Positions 19,272 to 28,213 of a stretch of DNA of 64,000 nt are shown here, one piece after another. A model generated the notes under the pieces. It saw nothing but the letters and a program-made list of their open reading frames with translations. It made no database searches and had not been told where the DNA came from. The stretch spans positions 1 to 64,000 of the forward strand of contig JAZNCN010000003.1 in assembly GCA_045587545.1 (NCBI GenBank), read 5' to 3'. This DNA comes from Caccoplasma_A sp045587545. Its GTDB lineage: Bacteria > Bacteroidota > Bacteroidia > Bacteroidales > G3-4614. Both the position numbers and the translations under genes were made by a program. Numbering within the stretch: position 1 is the first letter of the stretch; the number at the start of each line of letters is the position of its first letter.

Positions 19272-22200
19272 ATGTTCTCTAAATTTTTTATTGACCGTCC
19301 TATTTTTGCCACCGTTACTGCACTTCTTATGGTTATTGCAGGTATGGCGGCTTTAGAGTTTTTACCTATTGCGCAATATCCCGATATTACACCTCCTACG
19401 GTGCAGGTTAAGGCTCTATATCCCGGGGCAAGTGCCGAAACCATTGCCGAGAGTGTGGCTACTCCCATTGAGGAGCAGGTTAATGGTGTTGATGGTATGA
19501 TTTATATGAGTTCAACCTCGAGTTCGTCGGGCGAGTATAATCTTACAGTTACTTTTGATGTGGGTACTGATGCTGATATGGCTGCCGTATTGGTACAAAA
19601 TAGAGTTAATATTGCTGAGGGCAACCTTCCGAGCGAGGTTATTAAACAGGGTATAACCACAAAGAAACAGTCAACAAATATTGTAATGATTTTATCGTTG
19701 GAGGCTGACAGTTCTTTGTATGACGGACTCTTTTTATCGAACTATGCCAGCATTAATTTCTCTGACCCCCTATCGCGCTTAAACGGTGTGGGTAGTGTTA
19801 ATGTGTTTGGCGCAGGCAACTATGGCATGAGGGTTTGGCTTAAACCTGAGCTTATGCGAATAAGAGGTATTACTCCTGCCGATGTCTATAATGCCATATC
19901 GGCTCAAAACATTGAAGTTTCGGCAGGTAGTGTGGGACAACCGCCTCAGAGCGGTGCAGCTCAGTTTCAATATACACTTACTACAAAAGGCAGATTATCA
20001 TCGGCTGAGGAGTTTGGTAATGTTATTATTAAAGCATTGCCCGAAGGTGGTTATCTTAGGCTTAAGGATATTGCCGATATTGAGTTGGGCAGCCAAAACT
20101 ACGGTACAGTTTCAAAGCAGAGTGGTAAATCGGCGGCAGCAATAGCTATTTATCAGTTACCGGGTTCAAATGCCTTAGATGTTGCCAATGAGGTTAAGGC
20201 AAGAATTGAAAAATTGACAGAAAACTTACCCGAAGGTGTTGAGTGCAAGGTTATTCTTGATACTACAAATTTTGTTAAGGCTTCGTTGGAAGAGGTTGCT
20301 GTCACATTGGTTGAAACCACTCTTTTGGTTATGCTTGTGGTATTGATTTTCTTACAGAATTTCAGAGCGGTTATTATTCCTTCTCTGACAATTCCTGTTT
20401 CGCTTATCTGCACGCTTGCTGTTATGAAACTGTTTGGTTTTTCAATAAACACACTTACTCTTTTTGGTATGGTGCTTGCCATTGCCATTGTGGTTGACGA
20501 TGCCATTATTGTGGTTGAAAACTCCTCGCGACTTTTAGAGAGCGGTAAATATTCAAGGAAAGAGGCTGTTACAGAGGCTATGCGCGAAATTACAGGACCT
20601 GTTATAGGTGTGGTTCTTGTATTGTTGGCTGTGTTTGTTCCTACGGCTTTTATTCCGGGCATTACAGGTGAACTTTACAAGCAGTTTGCACTGACCATTG
20701 CAACAGCAACACTATTCAGCGGTTTTAATTCTCTTACTCTCACCCCTGCCCTATGCGCTCTGTTTTTGAAGCGTAATACCAAAACAAAGTTTGTTTTTTA
20801 TAAGTGGTTTAACCGTTTTTACGAGAAGTGCGTAAACGGATATGTGAGAGTTATATCTCTGATGCTTAAACATTGGATTACTGCCATGATTGCTTTTGCC
20901 GTAATTACCGCTATAGCGTTTTTCATGTTCGTAAAAACTCCCACTTCGTTTATTCCTGAGGAAGATCAAGGCTACTTTCTTGTTTCGGTTACTCTTCCCC
21001 CTAATGCTTCGCTTGAACGCACCGAAGGGGTTACTGATACTCTTTCGGATATATTAAAGGGGTATGGCGAAGTGGAGAGTTATATGTGTATTAACGGTTT
21101 CTCGGTTTTTGATGGCAGTGCATCATCAAACAGTGCCACTTTCTTTGTTATTCTGAAACCTTGGAAAGAGCGCAAAGATAAGGGCGAAAGCGTAAGCGAT
21201 GTTATTGCAAGGCTTAATGGCGAGGCTTCAACTATTGAAGAGGCTCTTATTTTTGCCATTAATCCGCCTGCAATTAACGGTATGGGACAAAGTGGTGGTT
21301 TGCAGATGCAAATTGAGGATATAAATAATTTGGGAAGTGGCGAGTTACGAAAGGCTATTGCTTATATGAGTACGGAAAGCCTAAAAGCTAAGAGTATTGC
21401 TTCGGTTAACTCAACATATCAGGGTGCTACTCCTCAGTACCTGTTAAATATAAACAGAGATAAGATTGAGATGCAGGGAGTGGAACTTAATGAAGTATTT
21501 AATGCCTTATCGCTATATATGGGATCGGCATACGTTAATGATTTTAATGCTTTCGGCAGAATTTATCAGGTGCTTTTAAGCGCCGATGCCATGGGACGAG
21601 AGAGAATTAATGATGTCCTTAAACTTTCGGTCAGAAACGGCAACGGAGATATGGTACCTTTTTCGGCTTTCACAACTATTGAGGAGCGTTTGGGTAACGA
21701 TATGATTTCAAGATATAATATGTACACCACCGCAAGTGTTACAGCCACTGCGGCTAAAGGTTATAGCACTTCAGAAGCCATTGAAACAATGGAGAGTATA
21801 TTTGATAAGGGTTTGAAAGGCTCTTTTGCTTATGAGTGGACAGGCGAAGCGTATCAGGAGAGCGAGGCTTCGTCGTCTATATCTATAATATTTATTCTTG
21901 CCATTGTAGTGGTTATACTTGTTTTGGCTGCTCAGTACGAGAGTTGGACAAGCCCTGTTGCAGTTATTATGGTTGTACCTTTTGCAATTTTGGGAGCTGT
22001 ATTGGGCTGTATATTTATAGGATTGCCAATTAGTATTTATAGTCAAATAGGTATTATCCTGCTTATTGCACTTTCGGCTAAAAATGCTATTCTTATTGTG
22101 GAGTTTGCTGCCGATTACAGATTGCAAGGTAAGGATATTTTTACCGCATCGGTTGAAGCCGGTCGTATGCGTTTACGCCCTATATTAATGACCTCTTTTG

Positions 22201-22379
22201 CTTTCATTGTAGGTATTATGCCTATGTTGTTTGCTTCGGGCGCAGGTGCTGCAAGCCGTCTTGCTTTGGGTAGTGCGGTGGTATTTGGTATGACATTAAG
22301 CACCATTTTGGGAACTCTCTTTATCCCCAATTTCTACCATATGATGCAGAGCCTTTATGAGAAGATTAAGAGTTGTTAG
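19272..22379 (+). CDS. RND multidrug efflux permease (HAE1/AcrB family)
   Basis: A 1035-residue proton-driven inner-membrane pump. It opens FSKFFIDRPIFATVTALLM, typical of AcrB-like proteins. The proton-relay aspartates in TM4 are D409-D410 (IVVDDAIIVVEN), and two large periplasmic loops separate TM1-2 and TM7-8. The length and layout fit hydrophobe/amphiphile pumps for drugs, detergents or bile acids rather than metal pumps. No adjacent regulator gene is seen. It ends just before a long stem-loop element shared with the convergent hpt gene. Confidence 0.97.
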   Translation: MFSKFFIDRPIFATVTALLMVIAGMAALEFLPIAQYPDITPPTVQVKALYPGASAETIAESVATPIEEQVNGVDGMIYMSSTSSSSGEYNLTVTFDVGTDADMAAVLVQNRVNIAEGNLPSEVIKQGITTKKQSTNIVMILSLEADSSLYDGLFLSNYASINFSDPLSRLNGVGSVNVFGAGNYGMRVWLKPELMRIRGITPADVYNAISAQNIEVSAGSVGQPPQSGAAQFQYTLTTKGRLSSAEEFGNVIIKALPEGGYLRLKDIADIELGSQNYGTVSKQSGKSAAAIAIYQLPGSNALDVANEVKARIEKLTENLPEGVECKVILDTTNFVKASLEEVAVTLVETTLLVMLVVLIFLQNFRAVIIPSLTIPVSLICTLAVMKLFGFSINTLTLFGMVLAIAIVVDDAIIVVENSSRLLESGKYSRKEAVTEAMREITGPVIGVVLVLLAVFVPTAFIPGITGELYKQFALTIATATLFSGFNSLTLTPALCALFLKRNTKTKFVFYKWFNRFYEKCVNGYVRVISLMLKHWITAMIAFAVITAIAFFMFVKTPTSFIPEEDQGYFLVSVTLPPNASLERTEGVTDTLSDILKGYGEVESYMCINGFSVFDGSASSNSATFFVILKPWKERKDKGESVSDVIARLNGEASTIEEALIFAINPPAINGMGQSGGLQMQIEDINNLGSGELRKAIAYMSTESLKAKSIASVNSTYQGATPQYLLNINRDKIEMQGVELNEVFNALSLYMGSAYVNDFNAFGRIYQVLLSADAMGRERINDVLKLSVRNGNGDMVPFSAFTTIEERLGNDMISRYNMYTTASVTATAAKGYSTSEAIETMESIFDKGLKGSFAYEWTGEAYQESEASSSISIIFILAIVVVILVLAAQYESWTSPVAVIMVVPFAILGAVLGCIFIGLPISIYSQIGIILLIALSAKNAILIVEFAADYRLQGKDIFTASVEAGRMRLRPILMTSFAFIVGIMPMLFASGAGAASRLALGSAVVFGMTLSTILGTLFIPNFYHMMQSLYEKIKSC

Positions 22380-22455
22380 TTGTTTGTTTTTAGTTGTACG
22401 GTAGTTAGTACCTTAGTTTTTAGCAAAATAAAGACTCTAACAACTAACAACTCTA
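22370..22455. repeat. Dispersed long stem-loop between efflux pump and hpt (probable bidirectional terminator)
   Basis: The arm agttgttagttg near 22371 pairs with caactaacaact near 22439-22452. Inside is the smaller hairpin ggta.gttagtacc. The same element recurs inverted at about 59998-60072 and in partial form near 40950-41000 and 41203-41265. The gene pair is convergent, so the stem is suited to end transcription from both sides. Confidence 0.7.
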
Positions 22456-22992
22456 CTCTTCAACAACTTTATAAATATCAGGGAAATTACGTCCATGTTG
22501 GTCGTAATCGAGTCCGTATCCTACAATAAAGTCGTTATCTATATCAAAACATTTGTAATCAATTTTTACATCTACTTTTAGATTTTCGGGTTTTACAAAT
22601 AGCGATGTTACATATACTTCGGCTGGTTTTTTCTCGTCAAGTATGTGTAACATCTCTTTCATTGTATAACCGGTATCAATTATATCTTCTACAATTACAA
22701 TAGTACGACCTTCGATACTCTCTTGCAAACCAAGAATCTGTTTTACTTTTCCTGTTGTATTAGTTCCCTCATATGATGCCATACGAATAAAGGTTATTTC
22801 ACAAGGGAACATCATATTGCGCAACAAATCGGCAGCAAATATAAATGAGCCATTCAATATTACAAGAAAGAGAGGATTTTTATCTTTCAAATCTGCCTCA
22901 ATCTCTGATGCAACCTCTTTAACTCTCTCTTTAATTGTATCTTGCGAAATATAAAGAGCAAATTGTTTGTCTTTTACTTGTACTATATTCAT
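22453..22992 (-). CDS. hpt: Hypoxanthine phosphoribosyltransferase
   Basis: Purine salvage enzyme that forms IMP/GMP from hypoxanthine or guanine and PRPP. It has 179 residues, with the PRPP-binding loop VEDIIDTG at 101-108, the catalytic-loop region MASYEGTNTTGKV and a C-terminal VGYGLDYDQHGRN block. It is monocistronic here. The mRNA would carry an unusually long leader of ~130 nt (see the separate entry). Confidence 0.97.
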   Translation of the reverse strand: MNIVQVKDKQFALYISQDTIKERVKEVASEIEADLKDKNPLFLVILNGSFIFAADLLRNMMFPCEITFIRMASYEGTNTTGKVKQILGLQESIEGRTIVIVEDIIDTGYTMKEMLHILDEKKPAEVYVTSLFVKPENLKVDVKIDYKCFDIDNDFIVGYGLDYDQHGRNFPDIYKVVEE

Positions 22993-23140
22993 AATTGTAT
23001 TTATAGCCGTTAATATTCTATTTTTGGATTACATTATAAACTTTAATAAGAAAATGGCTCCATGAACATACATTCCAAGTGTTACCTTCTTAAAGTTTCT
23101 CCTCAATAGATTGATTAGTGAGATTTATGATACAAATTTA
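22993..23140 (-). promoter_or_regulatory. hpt promoter and structured leader
   Basis: On the minus strand TAAATTTG at 23133-23140 is a -7 box. The ~134-nt leader that follows contains the closing pair aaactttaa...ttaaagttt (23091-23099 with 23038-23046), which encloses ~45 nt. A 14-codon ORF (minus strand 23073-23029, MYVHGAIFLLKFIM) starts inside it, with an aagaagg stretch about 11 nt upstream of its ATG. It may be an attenuator, a ligand-sensing leader or simply a folded 5' UTR. It does not match the purine riboswitch core that I know. Confidence 0.4.
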
Positions 23141-23234
23141 AACAAAAAACATTTATTACACATTTTATATCTTCTTTTTTGCATGATAAAAAACATGAGA
23201 GATATAAATCTTGAAATAACGTAAATTACCTCTC

Positions 23235-23258
23235 TTTGAGATTTAATTTGTATCTTCG
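23235..23258 (+). promoter_or_regulatory. Promoter-like element upstream of the ABC-F gene
   Basis: TATCTTCG at 23251-23258 with TTTG 12 bp upstream and an AT-rich spacer. The ~30-bp block is almost the same as the one in front of mfd at 30701-30726, with about two differences. The start codon is 19 bp downstream. Confidence 0.5.
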
Positions 23259-23276
23259 CAGGACAAATACAAGATT

Positions 23277-24917
23277 ATGGTTTCAGTTGATGGACTTACC
23301 GTCGAATTTGGCGGCACTACCCTATTTAAAGATATTTCATTTGTAATTAACGAAAAAGACCGTATTGCCCTTATGGGTAAAAATGGTGCAGGAAAAAGTA
23401 CTCTGTTGAAAATTTTGGCAGGTGTGCGTAATGCCACTCGCGGACAGGTTTCGGCTCCTAAGGATACGGTAATAGCATATCTGCCTCAGCATCTTATGAC
23501 TGAGGACGGACGAACTGTATTTGAGGAGGCTTCGCAAGCCTTTGCTCATCTGCACCAAATGGAGGCAGAGATTGAAGAGCTTAACCGACAACTTACCGAG
23601 CGCACCGACTATGAGAGCGACGAGTATATGGCTCTTATTGAAGAGGTTGCCACAAAGAGCGAAAAGTTCTATGCTATAGATATGACCCACTTTGAAGAAG
23701 ATGTTGAAAAGACTCTGCTTGGTTTGGGTTTTGAACGTAAAGATTTTACACGACAAACTTCGGAGTTTTCGGGCGGTTGGCGTATGCGTATTGAACTTGC
23801 TAAGATGTTACTGCGCAACCCCGACATTCTATTGCTTGATGAGCCTACAAACCATTTGGATATAGAGTCGATTGGTTGGTTAGAAGAGTTTATAATAAGC
23901 AACGGAAAGACCGTTGTTGTAATAAGCCACGACCGCAAATTTGTGGATAATATAACCACAAGAACCATTGAGGTTACAATGGGTAGAATTTATGACTACA
24001 AAGTTAACTACTCGCAATATCTTCAACTTCGCGCCGAACGCCGAGAACAGCAGATGAAGCAGTTTGAGGAGCAACAAAAGATGATTCAAGAGACTAAAGA
24101 TTTTATTGAACGCTTTAAAGGCACATACTCAAAAACACTTCAAGTGCAGAGCCGTGTAAAAATGCTTGAAAAACTTGAAATAATAGAGGTTGATGAAGAA
24201 GATACTTCGGCATTGCGTCTTAAATTTCCGCCTTCTCCTCGCTCTGGACAATACCCTGTAATTACCGATGGTGTTGGTAAAGCATTTGGCGAAAAACGCA
24301 TCTTCTCAAACGTAACTCTTACTGTTGAACGTGGCGACAAGATTGCTTTTGTAGGCCGTAACGGAGAGGGAAAATCAACATTGGTAAAGTGTATTATGAA
24401 TGAACTTGAGCATGAAGGTGAACTTAAATTAGGACATAATGTTCAGATAGGATATTTTGCACAAAACCAAGCATCGATGTTAGATGAAGAACTGACCGTT
24501 TTTCAAACAATAGATGATGTTGCAAAAGGTGATATTCGTAACAAGATACGCGACCTTTTGGGCGCATTTATGTTTGGCGGCGAGGCAAGCAGTAAAAAGG
24601 TTAAAGTTCTTTCGGGTGGAGAGCGTACCCGTTTGGCTATTATGAAACTGCTTCTTGAGCCTGTTAATTTGCTTATCCTTGACGAGCCCACAAACCACTT
24701 GGATTTAAAGACTAAAGATATTCTAAAACAAGCACTGCGCGATTTTGACGGAACACTGATTTGTGTAAGCCACGACAGGGATTTTCTTGATGGTCTTGTT
24801 TCAAAGGTTTATGAATTTGGTCATGGCAGAGTTCGTGAACACCTTTGCGGTATTTACGAATTCCTTGAAACAAAGAAATTAGAGGGTCTGCAAGAACTTG
24901 AAAGGAAGAGTAGTTAA
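23277..24917 (+). CDS. ABC-F family ATPase (ribosome-associated)
   Basis: 546-residue protein with two ABC ATPase domains and no membrane segments. ABC-F proteins act on the ribosome (translation factors or antibiotic-protection proteins). Domain 1 has Walker A GKNGAGKST, signature SGGWRMRIELA and LLLDEPTNHLD. Domain 2 has GRNGEGKST, SGGERTRLAIM and LILDEPTNHLD. The charged inter-domain linker at about 240-310 contains the typical ERFKGTYSKTLQVQSR segment. It looks like a housekeeping subfamily such as YbiT/YkpA-like rather than a known resistance type, though the subfamily is not certain. Confidence 0.93.
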   Translation: MVSVDGLTVEFGGTTLFKDISFVINEKDRIALMGKNGAGKSTLLKILAGVRNATRGQVSAPKDTVIAYLPQHLMTEDGRTVFEEASQAFAHLHQMEAEIEELNRQLTERTDYESDEYMALIEEVATKSEKFYAIDMTHFEEDVEKTLLGLGFERKDFTRQTSEFSGGWRMRIELAKMLLRNPDILLLDEPTNHLDIESIGWLEEFIISNGKTVVVISHDRKFVDNITTRTIEVTMGRIYDYKVNYSQYLQLRAERREQQMKQFEEQQKMIQETKDFIERFKGTYSKTLQVQSRVKMLEKLEIIEVDEEDTSALRLKFPPSPRSGQYPVITDGVGKAFGEKRIFSNVTLTVERGDKIAFVGRNGEGKSTLVKCIMNELEHEGELKLGHNVQIGYFAQNQASMLDEELTVFQTIDDVAKGDIRNKIRDLLGAFMFGGEASSKKVKVLSGGERTRLAIMKLLLEPVNLLILDEPTNHLDLKTKDILKQALRDFDGTLICVSHDRDFLDGLVSKVYEFGHGRVREHLCGIYEFLETKKLEGLQELERKSS

Positions 24918-24972
24918 TTTACAAAATAATTATAAAAAAATTCTAACTATTATTCATTATTAAAATTTTTAT

Positions 24973-25310
24973 TACTTTTGCACATATTCACTTTGCTGAA
25001 AGCCATATGCTTTATATTGCTTGGTGAATATATACATATTAAAAAAGCGTAACTGAACGCTTTGATTTTGACGATAGAAGAACTTCGCAAACTCATCGAC
25101 AAGTCAAAAACAAAGCAACGGAGACGCTCCAATGGGTGTATTATGTAAACTCCTTTAAATGTAGAGATTTCATATCTTTACATACAGTTTATTATATTCA
25201 TCATCGTGGGGCTTTCAGCGTTGCTCGTTTCGACTTGTCGGGCAATGCGAAGGCCTTTCTATCGTGGAACGAGCAACAGTATCGGCTCCACGTTTTTTAT
25301 ATGTATATAC
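24973..25310 (+). ncRNA. Candidate structured RNA / imperfect inverted-repeat element
   Basis: A non-coding block with unusual pairing. It opens with a -7 box TACTTTTG (24973-24980). Stems follow in order: atattcac (24984-24991) with gtgaatat (25024-25031); aaagcgt (25044-25050) with acgcttt (25057-25063); ttttgac (25066-25072) with gtcaaaa (25103-25109); atgtaaa (25143-25149) with tttacat (25177-25183); cgtgg (25205-25209) with ccacg (25288-25292); and a 10-bp stem gttgctcgtt (25220-25229) with aacgagcaac (25268-25277). A six-T run ends it at 25293-25298. The left part (25031-25130) and right part (25205-25310) are also inverted copies of each other, sharing acgatagaa, cttcgca and cgacaagtc. 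No protein of reasonable size is encoded. It lacks the marks I know for RNase P RNA, tmRNA or SRP RNA. It could alternatively be a MITE-like mobile remnant. The gap 24918-25370 holds nothing else clear. Confidence 0.5.
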
Positions 25311-25370
25311 TATCAGATTTACACATCTTTTTAGTCCATAAGGAGCCATGGATTTTAATTTAAAAGGGAT

Positions 25371-26177
25371 ATGGATAAAGAAGAAAGATGTAAATTTTGC
25401 AAAATAGAAAAATTGTATCATTTTACCTCATTTGATACAGCTCTCCTCATTATAAAAAGTCTAAAACTGAAATTCAGTAGTTTATCAAACACAAATGACA
25501 TTTGTGAAAACTCTAAGAATATTTACAATTATTTTTATGGAGACAAACAAATATCTATAGATGAAATAAGAGAAGAAATTTATAAATACAGGCAAATAAG
25601 TTTTAGTATAGACAAAGAGCCTGATGGTCGTGTCGGATTTGATTTGCATCAAATGTGGGGTTTGTATGGCGACAAAGGTTATGGCGCATGCCTCGTATTT
25701 GATAAAGAAAGACTTCTAAATTCTTTAAAAAAGAATTTTGGAGAAGTTTTATATCAAAAGGACTTTTCTGCTGATACATTTACTGACATAAAAGAAAATC
25801 CTGATATAAAAAAATGGATTAAAAAGAATAAAAATAAATTATTCTATATAAAAAGAAAAGAATGGGAACATGAGCAAGAATTCAGGATAATTAAACGATT
25901 TAATAATGATGACAAAGATGAATTCTTAGATATTTCTGATAGCCTTAAATATATAATTATTGCAAATGCAAGATCAATTAAAAATAATGACGCAATAGAG
26001 TCAAGTTGTGAATATTGCAAACTCTTAAATGCATTAAAGGGAAACAAGAACATTTCTTTATTATTTTATGGTTCATTCGTAGGCAACAATAATCTATGTT
26101 ATAGCAGGGAATATGAAATTTGGGACAGTTCAAATGGATATAATATTAATGGCAATTTAACTCTTGATATAGATTAA
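25371..26177 (+). CDS. DUF2971 domain protein
   Basis: 268 residues, cytoplasmic, no signal peptide. The family pattern is clear: LYHFTSFDTALLII near the N-terminus, LKFSSLSNTNDICE (about 35-50), QMWGLYGDKGYGACLVFD in the middle and KEWEHEQEFRII later. The molecular function of DUF2971 is not established to my knowledge. An extra N-terminal CKFCK pair of cysteines may bind metal. It is lysine- and AT-rich compared with its neighbours, which suggests acquisition. The ATG at 25371 follows aaaaggg. A 19-codon ORF starting at 25348 (behind aggag) overlaps it in another frame and might be a leader peptide. Confidence 0.8.
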   Translation: MDKEERCKFCKIEKLYHFTSFDTALLIIKSLKLKFSSLSNTNDICENSKNIYNYFYGDKQISIDEIREEIYKYRQISFSIDKEPDGRVGFDLHQMWGLYGDKGYGACLVFDKERLLNSLKKNFGEVLYQKDFSADTFTDIKENPDIKKWIKKNKNKLFYIKRKEWEHEQEFRIIKRFNNDDKDEFLDISDSLKYIIIANARSIKNNDAIESSCEYCKLLNALKGNKNISLLFYGSFVGNNNLCYSREYEIWDSSNGYNINGNLTLDID

Positions 26178-26200
26178 TATTTATTTTATAACTCTAAATA

Positions 26201-28183
26201 ATGAGATTTTTATATTTCTGCATATTATTCTTTTTTTTTACTAATTGTATATCCCAAGAAATGGAGATTTCCGATTTTTATTGTGATTACAAAGATATTA
26301 GTGCTAACAATCCTCCTATAAAAGATCAAAATGGTGATATATGCGCGTTAATTAAAATAGAGAATACACAAAAGGGCTTTACCTTTGATGTCGGGCTTTT
26401 AGGCGTAGTAAAAACAGAGTATCGCACAGGCGAAATATGGCTCTATGTTCCACATGGAGTAAAGCGTATAACAATATCACACCCTACCTTGGGCATGTTA
26501 CGCGATTATGATTTGGGGTTATCTGTTAAATCGGCAGCTACATACATATTAAAACTAAAAACGAAGAATTTAGATAATCAAATTAAAGATTATTCTAAAT
26601 CAAAAACTTTAGAACTAAATATATTTCCTAAAGATGCTAAAGTTATAATCAACGGAGTAATAGAAAATATTACTAAAGAAGGTAAAATTAGAAAAAATCT
26701 ATCTTTAGGATATTACAAATATTATATTTATCATCCTGATTATCATTCAAATGAAGGAATAATAGAAATTAGTGAACACAAAGAAAAACATATTCTTAAT
26801 ATTAATTTAAAACAAAATTTTGGATATTTAAATATCAAGAATGATATTAAATTTAATGGTGCAACTGTTATTGTAAACGATAGTAGCAATATTGGACATC
26901 TCCCTATCAATAAGAAAATTAATTTAAAAAGTGGAAATCACAAGATAACCATATACAAAAAATACTACAAGCCATATGTCACAACAGTAAATGTGCAGGA
27001 TGGCAAAGATCTAACTATTACACCTAACTTTGTTGCCAACTATGCCAATGGCGAGATAATAGCAGAGCAAGACTGTGAAATATACCTTGACGGAGAGTTT
27101 CTATCAAAAAGTTCATGGAAGGGGCTCATCGAGTTGGGTGAGCACAAGATTGAGTGTAAAAAAGAAAGACATCGTTCAACCACCAAAATAATTAAACTTT
27201 CATCATTAAATCCTGTCAAATATACATGCGAGCCACCACTGCCAATATATGGATCAATAAATATATCATCAGACCCCATTAACGCCGAGATAAAGCTCAA
27301 TGGCGAAAAAATAGGAGTAACACCATTGAATAGAGCAAATGTTTTAATAGGTACCTATGATATTGAAATATCAAAACAGGGGTATAAGTCTGAAAAGCAA
27401 CAAATAACAGTAAAAGAAAACGAAACAAGTACGCTCTATAAAATACTATCTACATATTGTAATTTTACTTTAAGTTCCGTACCATCTATGGCAACTGTAT
27501 ATATAAACGATGTTTATAAAGGGACAACTCCAATATACATAAATGAGAAGATTGGGAAGTATAATATAGAGCTTAAGTACTCGGGATATAAAGATTACTC
27601 AAAAAACATGACTCTTGATGATTCAACAACCGACCAGACAATAAAGTTGAAGAAACAATTTTTCTACCCTAATGAGTTTTATATGAACTTTAACGGACGA
27701 ATAATGGGCCTTAGCGGAATAGAGTTAGGATTGGGAGGTTATATAAAAAACTTTAATATGGAGACCTCGTATATAATCTCGTTTGACAAGAGCGATTTTA
27801 TAAGATTTCCTAATTATTTAGACGAATATTTTCAATATCAATACAAATATCAAGGTTTCGGACTACGTTTAGGTTATGGTATAATTTGTGGCTCAAGGAT
27901 TAGAACAACTTCACAGATAGGAGTTAACTTGATTAAACTAGTAGAATATAATATTGATAATACCAGAACCAATATCAGTTATATAGGAGTAACAGGAGTA
28001 GTTGCAACAAAGATAAGTTGCGCATTGGGACGTATGTTTTCATTAGAATTTTCGCCAGAGTACAGCTTTATATTGGGAGGGTCAACGAGATATAAATTAG
28101 CAACAAATATCTCTGAAAAGATGAAACATTCAACATCAGGATTTACAATAAAAGTAGGATTTAATATATTCTTCAGTATGTAA
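26201..28183 (+). CDS. PEGA-repeat protein with C-terminal beta-barrel, cell envelope
   Basis: 660 residues with an N-terminal signal (hydrophobic 1-14, FTNC at 13-16, so it may be a lipoprotein). The N-terminal domain is followed by several PEGA-type beta repeats from about 140 to 485. The clearest are YGSINISSDPINAEIKLNGE (about 349) and the next unit at about 421 (FTLSSVPSMATVYINDVYKG). The last ~170 residues alternate hydrophobic and polar residues with many Gly, Tyr and Phe (for example IELGLGGYIKNFNMETSY), as in an outer-membrane barrel, and end in Phe-Ser-Met. PEGA modules are often anchored to peptidoglycan or surface layers. The start is 23 bp after DUF2971, and the following two genes are close, so this looks like one operon. 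Confidence 0.75.
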   Translation: MRFLYFCILFFFFTNCISQEMEISDFYCDYKDISANNPPIKDQNGDICALIKIENTQKGFTFDVGLLGVVKTEYRTGEIWLYVPHGVKRITISHPTLGMLRDYDLGLSVKSAATYILKLKTKNLDNQIKDYSKSKTLELNIFPKDAKVIINGVIENITKEGKIRKNLSLGYYKYYIYHPDYHSNEGIIEISEHKEKHILNINLKQNFGYLNIKNDIKFNGATVIVNDSSNIGHLPINKKINLKSGNHKITIYKKYYKPYVTTVNVQDGKDLTITPNFVANYANGEIIAEQDCEIYLDGEFLSKSSWKGLIELGEHKIECKKERHRSTTKIIKLSSLNPVKYTCEPPLPIYGSINISSDPINAEIKLNGEKIGVTPLNRANVLIGTYDIEISKQGYKSEKQQITVKENETSTLYKILSTYCNFTLSSVPSMATVYINDVYKGTTPIYINEKIGKYNIELKYSGYKDYSKNMTLDDSTTDQTIKLKKQFFYPNEFYMNFNGRIMGLSGIELGLGGYIKNFNMETSYIISFDKSDFIRFPNYLDEYFQYQYKYQGFGLRLGYGIICGSRIRTTSQIGVNLIKLVEYNIDNTRTNISYIGVTGVVATKISCALGRMFSLEFSPEYSFILGGSTRYKLATNISEKMKHSTSGFTIKVGFNIFFSM

Positions 28184-28213
28184 ACAACTTACTAATTTTA
28201 AACAATTACAATT

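Noticed and set aside
24918..25370. RNase P RNA, tmRNA or SRP RNA in the structured region
   Set aside because: The conserved RNase P core GAGGAAAGTCC, the tmRNA tag reading frame with tRNA-like ends and the SRP GGAAG/GCAG loops are not present.
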